A stretch of 64,000 nt of DNA from Quadrisphaera sp. INWT6 (GTDB taxonomy: Bacteria; Actinomycetota; Actinomycetes; Actinomycetales; Quadrisphaeraceae), in assembly GCF_015390235.1 (NCBI RefSeq), contig NZ_VUOH01000004.1:372001-436000 (forward strand), read 5' to 3'. The notes below the pieces were generated by a model. It was not told the origin of the DNA and made no database searches. It saw nothing but the letters and a program-made list of their open reading frames with translations. This document shows positions 48,407 to 57,592 of this stretch, in pieces. Every line of letters starts with the position of its first letter. Position 1 is the stretch's first letter. A program made the position numbers and the translations under genes.

Positions 48407-49511
48407 GCAGTCCTGTGAGCGCCGGCCTGCTCGAGGCGCGGGGCACCCGCGCGGTGCGCGTCGGGCCCGTGTCGGCGCGCCTGCACCTGCGGATGCTCGG
48501 CGCCGTCCTCGTCGCCGCCGCCCTGATGCTGCTCGTGGTGGCGGTCGACCTGTCCCGCGGGTCGGCCCAGCTCGGCCTGGGCGACGTCCTCGGGGTGCTG
48601 ACCGGGGGAGGGGAGGCCGGGGCGCGCTTCGTCGTCACCGAGCTGCGCCTGCCCCGCACCGCCACCGGCGTCGCCGTCGGCGCGCTGCTGGGGCTGTCGG
48701 GGCGCTGCTGCAGGCCTTCGCGCGCAACCCCCTGGCCAGCCCCGACATCCTCGGCGTCGACCGCGGCGCCGCCGCCGGCGCGGTGCTCGTGATCCTCGCG
48801 GCCACCGCGCTGCCCGCCGCCGCCGGGCCGCTGCAGGCCGTCGGCGTGCCCGTGGCCGCCGGCGCCGGGGCGCTGGCCACCGCCGGGCTCATCTACGCCC
48901 TGGCCTGGCGCCACGGCGTGGAGGGCACCCGCCTGGTGCTCATCGGCATCGGCATCGCCGCCGCGCTGCAGGGCCTGATCTCGTTCATGCTCATCGGCGC
49001 CCGCCTGGAGTGGGCCGCCGAGGCCGTCCGCTACCTGTCCGGGTCGCTGTCGGGGCGCGGGTACGAGCAGGTCGCCCAGGCCGGCGTCGCCCTCGCCGTC
49101 CTGCTGCCGCTCGCGCTGGTCCTCGGCCACCGCCTCGACGCGCTCGTGCTCGGCGACGACTCCGCCCGGGCCCTCGGCGTCGGGCTGCAGCGCAGCCAGC
49201 TAGCGGTGCTGCTGGTCTCGGTGGCCGCCGCGGCCGCCGCCGTCGTCGCCTCCGGGCCGATCGGCTTCGTGGCGCTGCTGGTGCCGCAGGTCGCCCTGCG
49301 CCTGGCCGGCTCCGCCGCCCGCGGGCGGCCCCCGGTGCTGCTGTCGGCGCTGCTCGGGGCGGCGCTCGTCGTCGCCGCCGACTGCGTCGGGCGCACCGGC
49401 CTGTTCTTCGCCCTGTCCACCGAGGTGCCGGTCGGAGTGGTCACCTCCGTGATCGGCGCCCCCTACCTGATGTGGCTGCTCGTGCGCCGCGCCCGCGGAA
49501 GGACCGTCTGA
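48403..49511 (+). CDS. FecCD-family siderophore ABC permease 2 (one frame break)
   Basis: About 369 aa when repaired. ELRLPRTATGVAVGALLGLS, then LLQAFARNPLASPDILGVDR after adding one G at 48699-48702, then a long multi-helix region ending with IGFVALLVPQVALRLAG and TEVPVGVVTSVIGAPYLMWL. Partner of permease 1. GTG 48403 (GTGA overlap) or GTG 48415 start it; the TGA shares a base with the ATPase ATG. Confidence 0.88.
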
Positions 49512-50419
49512 TGGAGAGCACCAGCCCCACCCCAGAGAACCGGCTGAGCGCCCGCGGGATCCGCCTGGGCTACGGCGACCGGGTCGTGGTCGGCCGCGAG
49601 CAGGGCCTGGACCTGCCCGTGCCCGACGGCGCGCTCACCGTCGTCGTCGGCCCCAACGGCTGCGGCAAGTCGACGGTGCTGCGCGCCCTGGGCCGCCTGC
49701 TGCGCCCCAGCGCCGGGCAGGTGCTGCTCGACGGCCGCGCCATCGAGTCGATGCCCACCCGCGTCGTCGCCCAGCACCTGGCCCTGCTGCCGCAGAGCCC
49801 CACGGCCCCGGAGGGGCTGACCGTGCGCGACCTCGTCGGGCGCGGGCGCCACCCCCACCAGCGGTGGTTCTCCACCGCCTCGGCCGCCGACGACGACGCC
49901 GTGGGCCGCGCCCTCGCGCAGGTCGGGCTCACCGACCTGGCCGACCGCGTCGTCGACGAGCTCTCCGGCGGTCAGCGCCAGCGCGCCTGGATCGCCCTGG
50001 CCCTGGCGCAGGAGACCGACCTGCTGCTGCTCGACGAGCCCACCACCTTCCTCGACCTGTGCCACCAGCTGGAGGTGCTCGACCTCGTGCACTCCCTGGT
50101 GCACCCCCCGCAGACGGGCCCGGGCGGGCGGGCGGGGCGCACCGCCGTCGTCGTCCTGCACGACCTGAACCTCACCGCCCGCTACGCCGACCACGTCGTC
50201 GCGGTGCAGGACGGCGCGGTGGTGGCCTCCGGCACCCCCGCCGAGGTCTTCACCGAGGAGCTGCTCGAGCAGGTCTTCTCCGTGCGCGCCCGCGTCCTGG
50301 AGGACCCCGTCGCCGGGGGTCCGCTGATCGTCCCGCTCCCCGCCCGGCACGCCGTCGTGCTGCCCTCCCAGCCCACCGACCAGCACACCCACCCGCTGAC
50401 CGCAGGAGCCACCCGATGA
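49511..50419 (+). CDS. Siderophore ABC transporter ATPase (FecE-like)
   Basis: 302 aa. Walker A VVVGPNGCGKSTVLRAL, signature DELSGGQRQRAW, Walker B DLLLLDEPTTFLDLCHQ with the family-typical TxLD, and H-loop VVLHDLNLTARYADH. The PTTFLDLCHQLEVL segment is typical of iron-siderophore systems. ATG 49511 is in a TGATG junction. The C-terminal 30 residues are His/Pro/Thr-rich. Confidence 0.92.
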   Translation: MESTSPTPENRLSARGIRLGYGDRVVVGREQGLDLPVPDGALTVVVGPNGCGKSTVLRALGRLLRPSAGQVLLDGRAIESMPTRVVAQHLALLPQSPTAPEGLTVRDLVGRGRHPHQRWFSTASAADDDAVGRALAQVGLTDLADRVVDELSGGQRQRAWIALALAQETDLLLLDEPTTFLDLCHQLEVLDLVHSLVHPPQTGPGGRAGRTAVVVLHDLNLTARYADHVVAVQDGAVVASGTPAEVFTEELLEQVFSVRARVLEDPVAGGPLIVPLPARHAVVLPSQPTDQHTHPLTAGATR

Positions 50420-51516
50420 GCCGCCCGACCCCTCGTCCCACCCCCCACCTCGCCTCCCTGCTGGGCTCCCACCTGCCGCCCTCGGGAGCCTCGCGCCGCG
50501 CGGTGCTCCTGGCCGGAGCCGGCGGCCTGGCCGGCCTGCTGGCCGCCTGCGGCTCGAACGGCTCCAGCGGCTCGACCGCCGCTGCCACCGACGGCGGGGA
50601 CGCCGCGTCCTCGGCGCCGGCGGGCCCGTGGAGCTTCACCGACGACCGCGGTGAGACCGTGACCCTGGACGCCGTGCCGCAGCGCATCGTCGGGTACGCC
50701 GACGAGGTCAGCGCCCTGTGGGGCTTCGGCATCGCCCCCGTCGGCGTCTGGCACCGCTACCAGCTGGACCAGGACCTCAACTTCGCCGACCGCGACACCT
50801 CCGGCGTCACCGTCCTGGGCACCACCTACGGCGAGATCGACCTCGAGGCCCTGGCGGGCCTGGCCCCCGACCTGCTCGTGGTGCCCGGCTACCCCAACGA
50901 CTCCTCCGGCGAGCTCACCGGCTCCCTGTTCTCCTTCGCCGACCAGGCCCAGCAGGACAGCGCCGCCAAGATCGCCCCCATCGTCGCGATCGCCCAGAAG
51001 GGCACCTCCGACCAGGTCGTCGCGCGCAACGCCGAGCTCGCCGAGTCCCTGGGCGCCGACCTCGCCTCCGCGGACCTCGCGCAGGCCGAGGCCGACTGGG
51101 AGGCCGCGTGCGAGCGGGTGCGCGCCACCGCCTCCAAGGGCCTGGTCGTGGGCGCCCTCTACGCCACCCCCAGCGACGGCATGTACTGGGCCAAGGCCAC
51201 CGACGACCCGGGCCTGGCGTTCTACCAGTCCCTGGGCATCACGTTCCTCGAGCTCACCGCCGACCCGAGCGCCTACTACTGGGAGACCGCCTCCTGGGAG
51301 AACGCCTCGAAGTACACCCCCGACGTCGTCCTCTACAGCCCCATCGACGCCCTGGACGCCGACGGCCTCAAGGCCCAGCCCACCTTCGCGCCCACCCCGG
51401 CCGCGCAGGCCTCCCAGCTCTACCCGTGGTACTTCGGCTCGCAGGACCACGTGCAGCAGGCCCGCGTGCTCAACGCCCTCGCCGACGACCTGGAGAAGGC
51501 CAACAAGGTCACCTGA
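50416..51516 (+). CDS. Iron-siderophore ABC transporter substrate-binding lipoprotein
   Basis: 366 aa. Lipoprotein signal with twin-Arg context (SGASRRAVLLAGAGGLAG) and lipobox LLAAC, Cys 45. The mature part is an all-helical-linker FecB-type protein: TLDAVPQRIVGYADEVSALW, DLEALAGLAPDLLVVP. It would capture the ferric siderophore outside the membrane. As the last gene of the operon its position is unusual, but ATGA coupling to the ATPase is clear. Confidence 0.9.
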   Translation: MSRPTPRPTPHLASLLGSHLPPSGASRRAVLLAGAGGLAGLLAACGSNGSSGSTAAATDGGDAASSAPAGPWSFTDDRGETVTLDAVPQRIVGYADEVSALWGFGIAPVGVWHRYQLDQDLNFADRDTSGVTVLGTTYGEIDLEALAGLAPDLLVVPGYPNDSSGELTGSLFSFADQAQQDSAAKIAPIVAIAQKGTSDQVVARNAELAESLGADLASADLAQAEADWEAACERVRATASKGLVVGALYATPSDGMYWAKATDDPGLAFYQSLGITFLELTADPSAYYWETASWENASKYTPDVVLYSPIDALDADGLKAQPTFAPTPAAQASQLYPWYFGSQDHVQQARVLNALADDLEKANKVT

Positions 51517-51533
51517 CGCTCAGGTGAGCAGGT

Positions 51534-51563
51534 CCGGGGTGAGGTTCCAGCGCCTCACCCGGG
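51534..51563. terminator. Bidirectional hairpin terminator of the iron operon
   Basis: CCGGGGTGAGG (51534-51544) and CCTCACCCGGG (51553-51563) pair with one bulged G around an 8-base loop. It lies after the lipoprotein stop and covers the last codons of the convergent phosphatase gene. Confidence 0.65.
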
Positions 51564-52168
51564 CACGTCGTGCTCGACGTCCAGCACGCACGCCGCGGCG
51601 GTGTCGAGCAGCAGCTGCGCACCGGCAGCGGGATCGGCCTCCAGCCAGACCGCGGCCAGGACCCGCAGCAGGTGGCCGTGGGCGACCAGGACGACGTCGC
51701 CGCGCTCCAGGTCGGGCCCGACCCGCTCCAGCGCGCGGCCCGCGCGGGCGGCGACGTCGGCCAGCTGCTCCCCGGGCGGCTGCCCCGGGCCCCCGGGGGC
51801 CACCCCGTCGCGGAAGACCCGCCAGTCGTCACCGCGCTGCTCGCGGATCTGCGGCGTGGTCAGCCCCTCGTAGGCGCCGTAGTCCCACTCGGCGAGGTCG
51901 TCGTCGACGGCGCTGACCTCCAGCCCGGCGAGCTCGGCGGTGCGCAGCGCCCGCTGCCGGGGGCTGGAGAGCACCGCCACCGGGGCGCGCCGCCCAGCAG
52001 GTGGCGCAGCAGGGGGCCCGCGGCCCGGGCCTGCTCCTCCCCGGCCCGCGTCAGCGGCACGTCGGTGCTGCCGGTGTGCCGGCCCGTGGCCGACCACTCG
52101 GTGGTGCCGTGGCGCAGCAGCAGGAGCCTGCCGGGGTGCGAGGAGGCGGGGGTGCTCGTGGGGCTCAC
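51555..52168 (-). CDS. Histidine phosphatase family protein (one frame break)
   Basis: About 204 aa when repaired, phosphoglycerate-mutase fold. N-terminal RHG motif [19 protein letters not shown]; then [32 protein letters not shown] and the second catalytic His in [14 protein letters not shown]. One C is missing from the plus strand at 51990-51993, separating the first motif from the rest. Substrate unknown; similar proteins are often called CobC-like or acid phosphatases. Start GTG 52168. Confidence 0.85.
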
Positions 52169-52248
52169 GAGAGGGGACCCTGCCAGGCCCGCCTACGATG
52201 CGCTCGGCGCACTGCGCTGACATCTGCTGCCGAGTCAGGAGGACGTGC

Positions 52249-52611
52249 GTGACCCCGGTGCTCGCCTGGGCCACCGGGGTGCTGGCCCTGGTGGTGACCG
52301 TGCTCGCAGGCCTGGCCACCGCCCGCGGCCGCCGCATCGACGACCCCCTGCTCATCGGCGCCGCCGTCCTGGAGCTGGGGCTGCTGGTGCAGGCCGTCAT
52401 CGGGTTCGTGGCGCTGGCGATGACCGAGCGCGACGTCGACGGCGTCGTGTTCAGCGGCTACCTGCTCACCAGCGTTCTCATCATCCCGCTGGGGGCGTTC
52501 TGGGCCGTCGGTGAGAAGTCGCGCTGGGGCACGGGCGTGCTCCTGGTGGCGGCGGCGACCACCGCGATCCTCGTGGTGCGCCTCGAGCAGGTCTGGAGGA
52601 CCGGTGGCTGA
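52249..52611 (+). CDS. Small membrane protein, four helices, unknown function
   Basis: 120 aa. Hydrophobic segments at about 3-22, 36-56, 68-88 and 95-112. The segment LGAFWAVGEKSRWGTGVLLV is like a family of actinobacterial membrane proteins with no known role. AGGAGG stands six bases before GTG 52249. It overlaps the next membrane gene by 8 bp. Confidence 0.7.
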   Translation: MTPVLAWATGVLALVVTVLAGLATARGRRIDDPLLIGAAVLELGLLVQAVIGFVALAMTERDVDGVVFSGYLLTSVLIIPLGAFWAVGEKSRWGTGVLLVAAATTAILVVRLEQVWRTGG

Positions 52612-53032
52612 CCGTGTGCGGACGAGCGGGGCGACGGGCGCACAGATGCGCCACGGCCCGGGGCGGGTGCTGGTGGCGGTGTACGCCGTCCTGGGCCTGT
52701 CGGCGACGGTGCGCGGCGCCTACCAGGTGCTCGCCCACTTCGACGAGGCCCCGCTGGCCTACCTGCTGAGCCTGTTCGCGGGCCTGGTGTACGTGGTGGC
52801 GACCGTCGCGCTGGCCCGCTCCACCCCCGCCTCCTGGCGGGTGGCGCTGGCCGCGGTGGGCGTGGAGCTCGTCGGCGTCCTCGCAGTGGGCACCCTCACC
52901 GTGCTCGACGCCGCCGACTTCCCCGACGGCACCGTGTGGGGCCACTACGGCCGCGACTACGGCTGGGTGCCGCTGGTGCTGCCGCTGCTCGGGCTGGCGT
53001 GGCTGCGGCGCACGCGTCCCGCGACCCGGTGA
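52604..53032 (+). CDS. Membrane protein, unknown function
   Basis: 142 aa, four hydrophobic segments with a conserved-looking end DGTVWGHYGRDYGWVPLVLP, seen in actinobacterial integral membrane proteins paired with the preceding gene. Both overlaps (8 bp before, GTGA after) indicate one operon with the pyruvyl transferase-like gene. Confidence 0.7.
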   Translation: MADRVRTSGATGAQMRHGPGRVLVAVYAVLGLSATVRGAYQVLAHFDEAPLAYLLSLFAGLVYVVATVALARSTPASWRVALAAVGVELVGVLAVGTLTVLDAADFPDGTVWGHYGRDYGWVPLVLPLLGLAWLRRTRPATR

Positions 53033-54066
53033 CGCAGCGGGTCCTGCTGGTCGGGTGGTCCAGCGTCGTCCACGGCGAGGCCACCGCGGGTGACGTCCTG
53101 AGCATGCGCGCCGTCGAGGGCGCGCTGCGGGCGGCCGGGGTCGCCGTCGACCTCGCCTGGAGCCCGGTGATGGCCGCCGCCCCCGGAGCGGGGGGCCTGG
53201 AGCTGGGCAGCGCCGACCCGGGTGGCTACACGCACCTGGTGTGGGCGTGCGGACCGCTGCACGGCCGGTCCGTGCAGGAGGTGGCGCAGCGCTTCACGGG
53301 GTGCCGCCGCATCGCGGTGGGGGTCTCGGTGGTCGACGACGCCGACCCCGCCCTGGCCGCCTGGGACCTCGTGCTCCCGCGCGACGCCCCTGGCGCCGCA
53401 CCGGTGCGCGACCTGGCCGCAGGCCCCGCCGCGGTGCTGACCTCGGGCTGGGACCGGTCACCGTCTGCGCCGGGGGACGAGCCGCGGGGCGGGCCGGTGC
53501 TCGGGGTGTGCCTGGCGCCGGGGCAGGCCGAGTACGGAGCCCGCCGCCGCCACGACGCGGTCGGCGAGCACCTGGGGGAGTGGCTCGCCTCGCTCTCCAC
53601 CTCCTCGACCGCCGAGCGGGTCGGTGCGCGCCTGGCGGTCGACACCCGGCTGGACCCCCGGGGCTGGCGAGACCCGCACACCGCCGCCGAGGTGCTGGTC
53701 GCGATGGGGCGCTGCGAGGTGGTGGTGACCTCGCGCCTGCACGGGCTGGTGCTGGCCCTGGCGGCCGGGGTGCCCGCGCTGGCGCTGGACCCGGTGGCCG
53801 GCGGGGGCAAGGTCAGCGCCCAGGGCGAGGCCTGGGGGTGGCCGGTGGTGCCCGCCGGTGACCTCCTCGACGGGGCTGTCACTGGCGGGGCTGTCACCGG
53901 CGGGGCTGGTGCTGCGCTGCGCGAGGCGCTGGACCGCGGGCTCGCCTGGTGCCTGGGACCGAAGGGGCGGACGGCCGCTGCCCGTGCTGCGGCGCAGGCG
54001 CCGCACGCCGGAGCCGACCAGCTCGACGCGCTGGTCACGGCCGTGGTCGGCGGGCACGCCGCCTGA
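53029..54066 (+). CDS. Polysaccharide pyruvyl transferase family protein
   Basis: 345 aa. Opening RVLLVGWSSVVHGEATAGDV, central LGVCLAPGQAEYGARRRHDA, and the C-terminal GRCEVVVTSRLHGLVLALAA, whose SRLHG is the hallmark of PF04230. It would add a ketal pyruvate to a cell-surface glycan. Near the end LDGAVTGGAVTGGAGAA comes from a short DNA repeat. Start GTG 53029 overlaps the previous stop. Confidence 0.8.
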   Translation: MTQRVLLVGWSSVVHGEATAGDVLSMRAVEGALRAAGVAVDLAWSPVMAAAPGAGGLELGSADPGGYTHLVWACGPLHGRSVQEVAQRFTGCRRIAVGVSVVDDADPALAAWDLVLPRDAPGAAPVRDLAAGPAAVLTSGWDRSPSAPGDEPRGGPVLGVCLAPGQAEYGARRRHDAVGEHLGEWLASLSTSSTAERVGARLAVDTRLDPRGWRDPHTAAEVLVAMGRCEVVVTSRLHGLVLALAAGVPALALDPVAGGGKVSAQGEAWGWPVVPAGDLLDGAVTGGAVTGGAGAALREALDRGLAWCLGPKGRTAAARAAAQAPHAGADQLDALVTAVVGGHAA

Positions 54067-54090
54067 CTCCTCGCCCGGCCCCTCGCCCGA

Positions 54091-54113
54091 CTGATAACAG
54101 AACCAGGCGGGGG
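54091..54113 (+). repeat. GTTATCA-type dispersed repeat, copy 1
   Basis: CTGATAACAGAACCAGG followed by CGGGGG, in the 80-bp gap between two convergent genes. Its complement reads GTTCTGTTATCAG after a CCCCCGCC block. A GC hairpin follows and may be the terminator. Confidence 0.75.
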
Positions 54114-54146
54114 AAGGGCGGACCCCGCACCCGCGGGGAAGGGGCC

Positions 54147-55408
54147 TCAGCCGGACCAGTCGGCGCTGGGCACGCGCTGGCGCCGGAACACCCAGGTGCG
54201 CAGCAGCAGGAACCGCAGCACCGTTCCCACGAGGTTCGCCGCCGTCAGGACGGCGACCTCCACCCCGTGGGAGACCCCGGGCGCCGCGGCGTGCAGCGCC
54301 GCCAGGGCCCCGGAGGTCAGCGCCCAGCAGATCCCGAAGACCACCAGCCCCTGGGCCTGGTGGCGCCCCAGGCGGCGGGCGCCGCGCACCCCGAAGGTGA
54401 ACGCCCGGTTGGCCGCGGTGTTGGCCACCGCCGTCACCAGCAGCGCCGTGAGGTTGGCGGCCTGCCCGCCCAGCGGCTCGCGCAGCACCAGGTACAGCAG
54501 CGCGTAGGCCACGGTGGAGGCCACGCCCACGACGCCGAAGCGCAGCACCTGGCTGAGCAGGCCCGCCGGGGTGGTGGGGGAGGGGCGGGTGCGCAGCGCG
54601 GCCGCCACGTCGGCCAGGGGGAGCTCACCGCGGGCCAGTGACCCGCCCAGGCGCGCCAGCCCCCGCAGGTCCGCGGCGGCGGTGGCCAGGACGTCGACGC
54701 GGGAGTCGGGGTCGTCCACCCAGTCCACCGGCACCTCGTGGATGCGCAGGCCCGCGCGCTCGGCCAGCACCAGCAGCTCGGTGTCGAAGAACCACGCGTC
54801 GTCGACCACCAGCGGCAGCAGCGCGTCGGCGACGTCCTTGCGCACGGCCTTGAACCCGCACTGGGCGTCGGAGAAGCCCACGTGCAGCGAGGTGCGCAGC
54901 AGCACGTTGTAGCAGCGGGAGATCACCTCGCGGCGCGGCCCGCGCACCACCCTCGAGGCGCGGTGCAGCCGCGTGCCGATCGCGAGGTCGGAGTGCCCAG
55001 AGACCAGCGGGGCCACCAGCGGCAGCAGCGCCGCCAGGTCCGTGGACAGGTCCACGTCCATGTAGGCGACCACCTGGGCGCGCGAGGCCGACCACGCGCT
55101 GCGCAGCGCCCCGCCGCGGCCCTTGCGGTCCAGGTGGACCACCACCACCCCGGCCTCGGGGCGTCCAGCTCGGTGGCCAGGGCGCGGGCGGTGGCCAGGG
55201 TGGTGTCGGTGGAGGCGTTGTCGACCACCGTGATGGTGAAGGAGTACGGCAGGTGGGTGCTCAGGTGGGCGTGCAGGGCGCGCACGCACCCGGGCAGGTC
55301 GCGCTCCTCGTTGTAGACCGGGACGACGACGTCCAGGACGGGGGAGAGCACCGGCGTCAGCGACGACGCCTCCGTCGTCGTGCCGACCGGCGTCTCAGGC
55401 GGGACCAC
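54147..55408 (-). CDS. Glycosyltransferase family 2 fused to GtrA-like membrane domain (one frame break)
   Basis: About 420 aa when repaired. GT-A part: LDVVVPVYNEERDLPGCVRA, VVDNASTDTT, VVAYMDVDLSTDLAALLPL, GSDAQCGFKA-like SDAQCGFKAVRKDV; then a GtrA domain of four helices (QVLRFGVVGVASTVAYALLY onward). One C is missing at 55158-55161 (plus-strand G run). It resembles dolichol-phosphate-mannose-synthase-like enzymes that load a lipid carrier and flip it. Start overlaps the recombinase-like gene by 14 bp. Confidence 0.85.
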
Positions 55409-56804
55409 GCCCCCGAGCGTAGGCGCGCAGGTTCGCCGTGGACAGGTCGCCCAGGCCCGGGTCCTCCAGCGACAGGACGGTCAGGGTGGTGGTGAAGGCC
55501 AGGCGCAGCCCGCGGTCGGAGACCGGCAGCCCCGCCGGGCGCAGGGCCCCGGTGCGCAGGTCGGTGGAGGGCCTCACCCGCAGCCACAGCGCGCCGGGAT
55601 CGGTCCCCTGCAGCAGCGCCGCCAGCACGGCCCGGTCGCGCAGCCAGCCGTTCAGGGCGGTCCGGGCCGGCTCGGGCAGCGCCCACGAGCGCGGGTCCAG
55701 CCCGCCGGTGACCCGCAGGTGGGTGCCGGCGACGGCGGCCGCCGGCAGGGAGTGGTCGGCCTGCTGCTCGCGGGCGGCGTCCTGCACCTGCTCCCAGCGG
55801 ACGGCCTGGTCCACGAGCACCACCGGCTGACCCACCGGCTGACCCACCGGCTGACCCACCGGCTGACCCACCGGGCTGCCGGGGGAAGAGCTGTCAGACC
55901 TCCCAGGACTACCGGGACCCCCAGAACGCCCAGGACTGACGGGCTCGTCGCTGAACAGCGGCGGGGTGACCGAGTCACCGTCGATGTGAGATCCACCGGC
56001 AGGCCTGCTGTGAGATGTTCTGCTAACCGCGCCTGTGAGATGTGTTGTGAGTTCAGCACCGCGTGAGGAATGAGGGTCAGGGGCGGCTCCCTCTCCGGCT
56101 ACCTCATCTCGAGCCACGGGCGAGAGGTCACGGAGCCGAGTGATAACAGAATCAGGCGGGGGAGCAGAGCCACCCGTGACATCAGCCAGGGCCAGCTGGG
56201 CCATGACGTCCTCTCGCTCGCCGGTGAGGGCCAGCAGGTGGACGTGGGCGCAGAAGCGCGTCCACACCGCCGGGTGCACCGCCAGGGGGCGCCGGTCGGG
56301 GTGGGCGGCCACGAGCAGGCGGCGCACGGGGTCGGGGTCGGGCCCGGGAGCCAGCGGGGGAGCCGGCATCCGCAGCACCGGCCCCAGCGCCTCGGTGGTC
56401 CCAGCGCCCAGCCCGGCGGAGCGCTCGCCGTGCTGGGCGAGGGCCCGGGCGGCCGAGGCGCGCGCCCGCAGGCCCGGCAGCGAGGCGGGCGGGTCGGCGG
56501 TGGCGGCGACGTCGAGCCAGGAGCGCACGTGGTCAGGGGTGAGCATCGCGGCGGGGGAGGACAGGCCTGATGAGTGCGCGAGCAGCTCGCGCAGGGCCCA
56601 GGTGCGCTGGCGCTGGGTGGAGGGGCTGGTGGCGCCCAGCGTGGCCAGGTAGCCCTCCACGAAGCGTTCCAGGGCCGGCGATGCGATCGAACCGCCTGGG
56701 CCCGGGTCGCTCGAGCCGCCCGGGCACACAAGGCCCCGCGCGGGGTCCCGAGGGGTCGCCCGGTCGGGTGATGTCGTCTCGCTGCGCTCCGCCACGCCAC
56801 CCAT
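55395..56804 (-). CDS. Degenerate tyrosine-recombinase-like protein
   Basis: 469 aa. The N-terminal core-binding-like part is PALERFVEGYLATLGATSP with LTPDHVRSWLDVAA; a catalytic-type Arg may be in ALTGEREDVMAQLALADV; the end RLAFTTTLTVLSLEDPG with LRAYARG resembles HxLRHxxxxxLL...Y but lacks the histidines. The middle is long and low-complexity, with PVGQPVGQPVGQPVGQPV from a 12-base repeat (55828-55880) and one copy of the GTTATCA repeat translated as PPPDSVITRL. Probably an inactive relative of integrases, or a recruited DNA-binding protein. GTG 56804 or later starts. Confidence 0.5.
   Translation of the reverse strand: MGGVAERSETTSPDRATPRDPARGLVCPGGSSDPGPGGSIASPALERFVEGYLATLGATSPSTQRQRTWALRELLAHSSGLSSPAAMLTPDHVRSWLDVAATADPPASLPGLRARASAARALAQHGERSAGLGAGTTEALGPVLRMPAPPLAPGPDPDPVRRLLVAAHPDRRPLAVHPAVWTRFCAHVHLLALTGEREDVMAQLALADVTGGSAPPPDSVITRLRDLSPVARDEVAGEGAAPDPHSSRGAELTTHLTGAVSRTSHSRPAGGSHIDGDSVTPPLFSDEPVSPGRSGGPGSPGRSDSSSPGSPVGQPVGQPVGQPVGQPVVLVDQAVRWEQVQDAAREQQADHSLPAAAVAGTHLRVTGGLDPRSWALPEPARTALNGWLRDRAVLAALLQGTDPGALWLRVRPSTDLRTGALRPAGLPVSDRGLRLAFTTTLTVLSLEDPGLGDLSTANLRAYARGRGPA
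56141..56164 (+). repeat. GTTATCA-type dispersed repeat, copy 2
   Basis: TGATAACAGAATCAGGCG followed by GGGGAG, inside the recombinase-like gene on the opposite strand, where it is read in frame as PPPDSVIT. Confidence 0.75.
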
Positions 56805-56814
56805 CGTACCGAAT

Positions 56815-56831
56815 CTGATAACAGAACCAGG
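56815..56831 (+). repeat. GTTATCA-type dispersed repeat, copy 3
   Basis: CTGATAACAGAACCAGG, identical over 17 bases to copy 1 but without the CGGGGG block. It lies 11 bases upstream of the recombinase-like start, where it could be part of a promoter or operator. Confidence 0.75.
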
Positions 56832-57221
56832 ATCACACCGTCATCTCCGGTCGGCCCCAGAGACCCGCGGGGCGCACGAGTGTCGTTCTGGCCGGGTCTG
56901 ACCTCGACGTACTGAGGGTCCGGACCGCGTCAGGGTAGGTGGGGGGCCGGGTTCCGTTATCAGTTAGGTAGGTGTCGAGCGGGATACTGGCGGAGCACGA
57001 GGGCCACGAGCCGCAGGGGATGCACCCGAGGCCCACCCGAGAACTAGGTGGGCCGGCGCGAGCCGCGGCCCCGGGGCCAGGTGGAGCGAGGCAGGGAGCC
57101 ACGAGGTGTGCGAGGTGTGCGAGGCGCTGCGGGGCATCACGGGGGCGCCGTGAGCTGGTGATGAGGCGCCGGGCCCGGGTGGGAACGGCGACGGGTACGA
57201 GAGATCGGGGCACGGAAGAAC
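56832..57221. other. Intergenic region without a convincing gene
   Basis: No reading frame shows family motifs or the local codon bias. It holds repeat copy 4 (56947-56963) and a GAGGTGTGC tandem pair near 57108-57125. Base composition is less GC-rich than the flanking genes. Confidence 0.5.
56947..56963 (-). repeat. GTTATCA-type dispersed repeat, copy 4
   Basis: CCGGGTTCCGTTATCAG on the plus strand, preceded by a G-run (GGTGGGGGG). It has the TTCCGTTATCAG core shared with copies 1-3, in the opposite orientation. Confidence 0.65.
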
Positions 57222-57246
57222 GGGTGCCTCGCAGGGCGAGGCACCC
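57222..57246. terminator. Perfect hairpin, probable terminator
   Basis: GGGTGCCTCGC (57222-57232) pairs exactly with GCGAGGCACCC (57236-57246) around AGG. No U-tract follows. No gene clearly ends before it, so it may be a remnant or the end of an unseen RNA. Confidence 0.6.
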
Positions 57247-57319
57247 CTAGGGTCGCGCCGAGAGCATCCGCACCTATCGCGCCGAGAGCATCGGTCAGCT
57301 CGACCGACCCACCGGGCCC

Positions 57320-57592
57320 GTGCGCGAACGCCTGCTGCGGGAGCAGTCGGCGCACGACGTCTTCGCCTCGGCGTTCACCCCTGAGGGCTGCCTGACGTAC
57401 GGACCGACGCTCACGCGCTTCACCGTCCGCCACCTGCTGACCGTGGAGGCGCCCTCTGCGGTGGACGCTGACTCCGAAGCAGCACTGGAGGCCGAAGTGC
57501 GCGCACTGGCGCTGCTGGAGGAGCTCGAGGTACCGGTCCGCGGTGAGCTGGCGACCTCCCTCACGTGCCTCGAGGACCTGAAGCGCCGCTGA
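57320..57592 (+). CDS. Hypothetical protein of 90 aa, possibly truncated
   Basis: G/C-ending codons dominate and the sequence looks like a real domain end: DVFASAFTPEGCLTYGPTLT, TRFTVRHLLTVEAP, LALLEELEVPVRGEL. I recognise no family. The frame continues upstream of GTG 57320 to a TAG at 57248 through two copies of a 24-base repeat (TCGCGCCGAGAGCATC at 57253 and 57277) encoding RAESI twice, so it may be the 3' part of a broken gene. No ribosome site is visible. Confidence 0.4.
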   Translation: MRERLLREQSAHDVFASAFTPEGCLTYGPTLTRFTVRHLLTVEAPSAVDADSEAALEAEVRALALLEELEVPVRGELATSLTCLEDLKRR

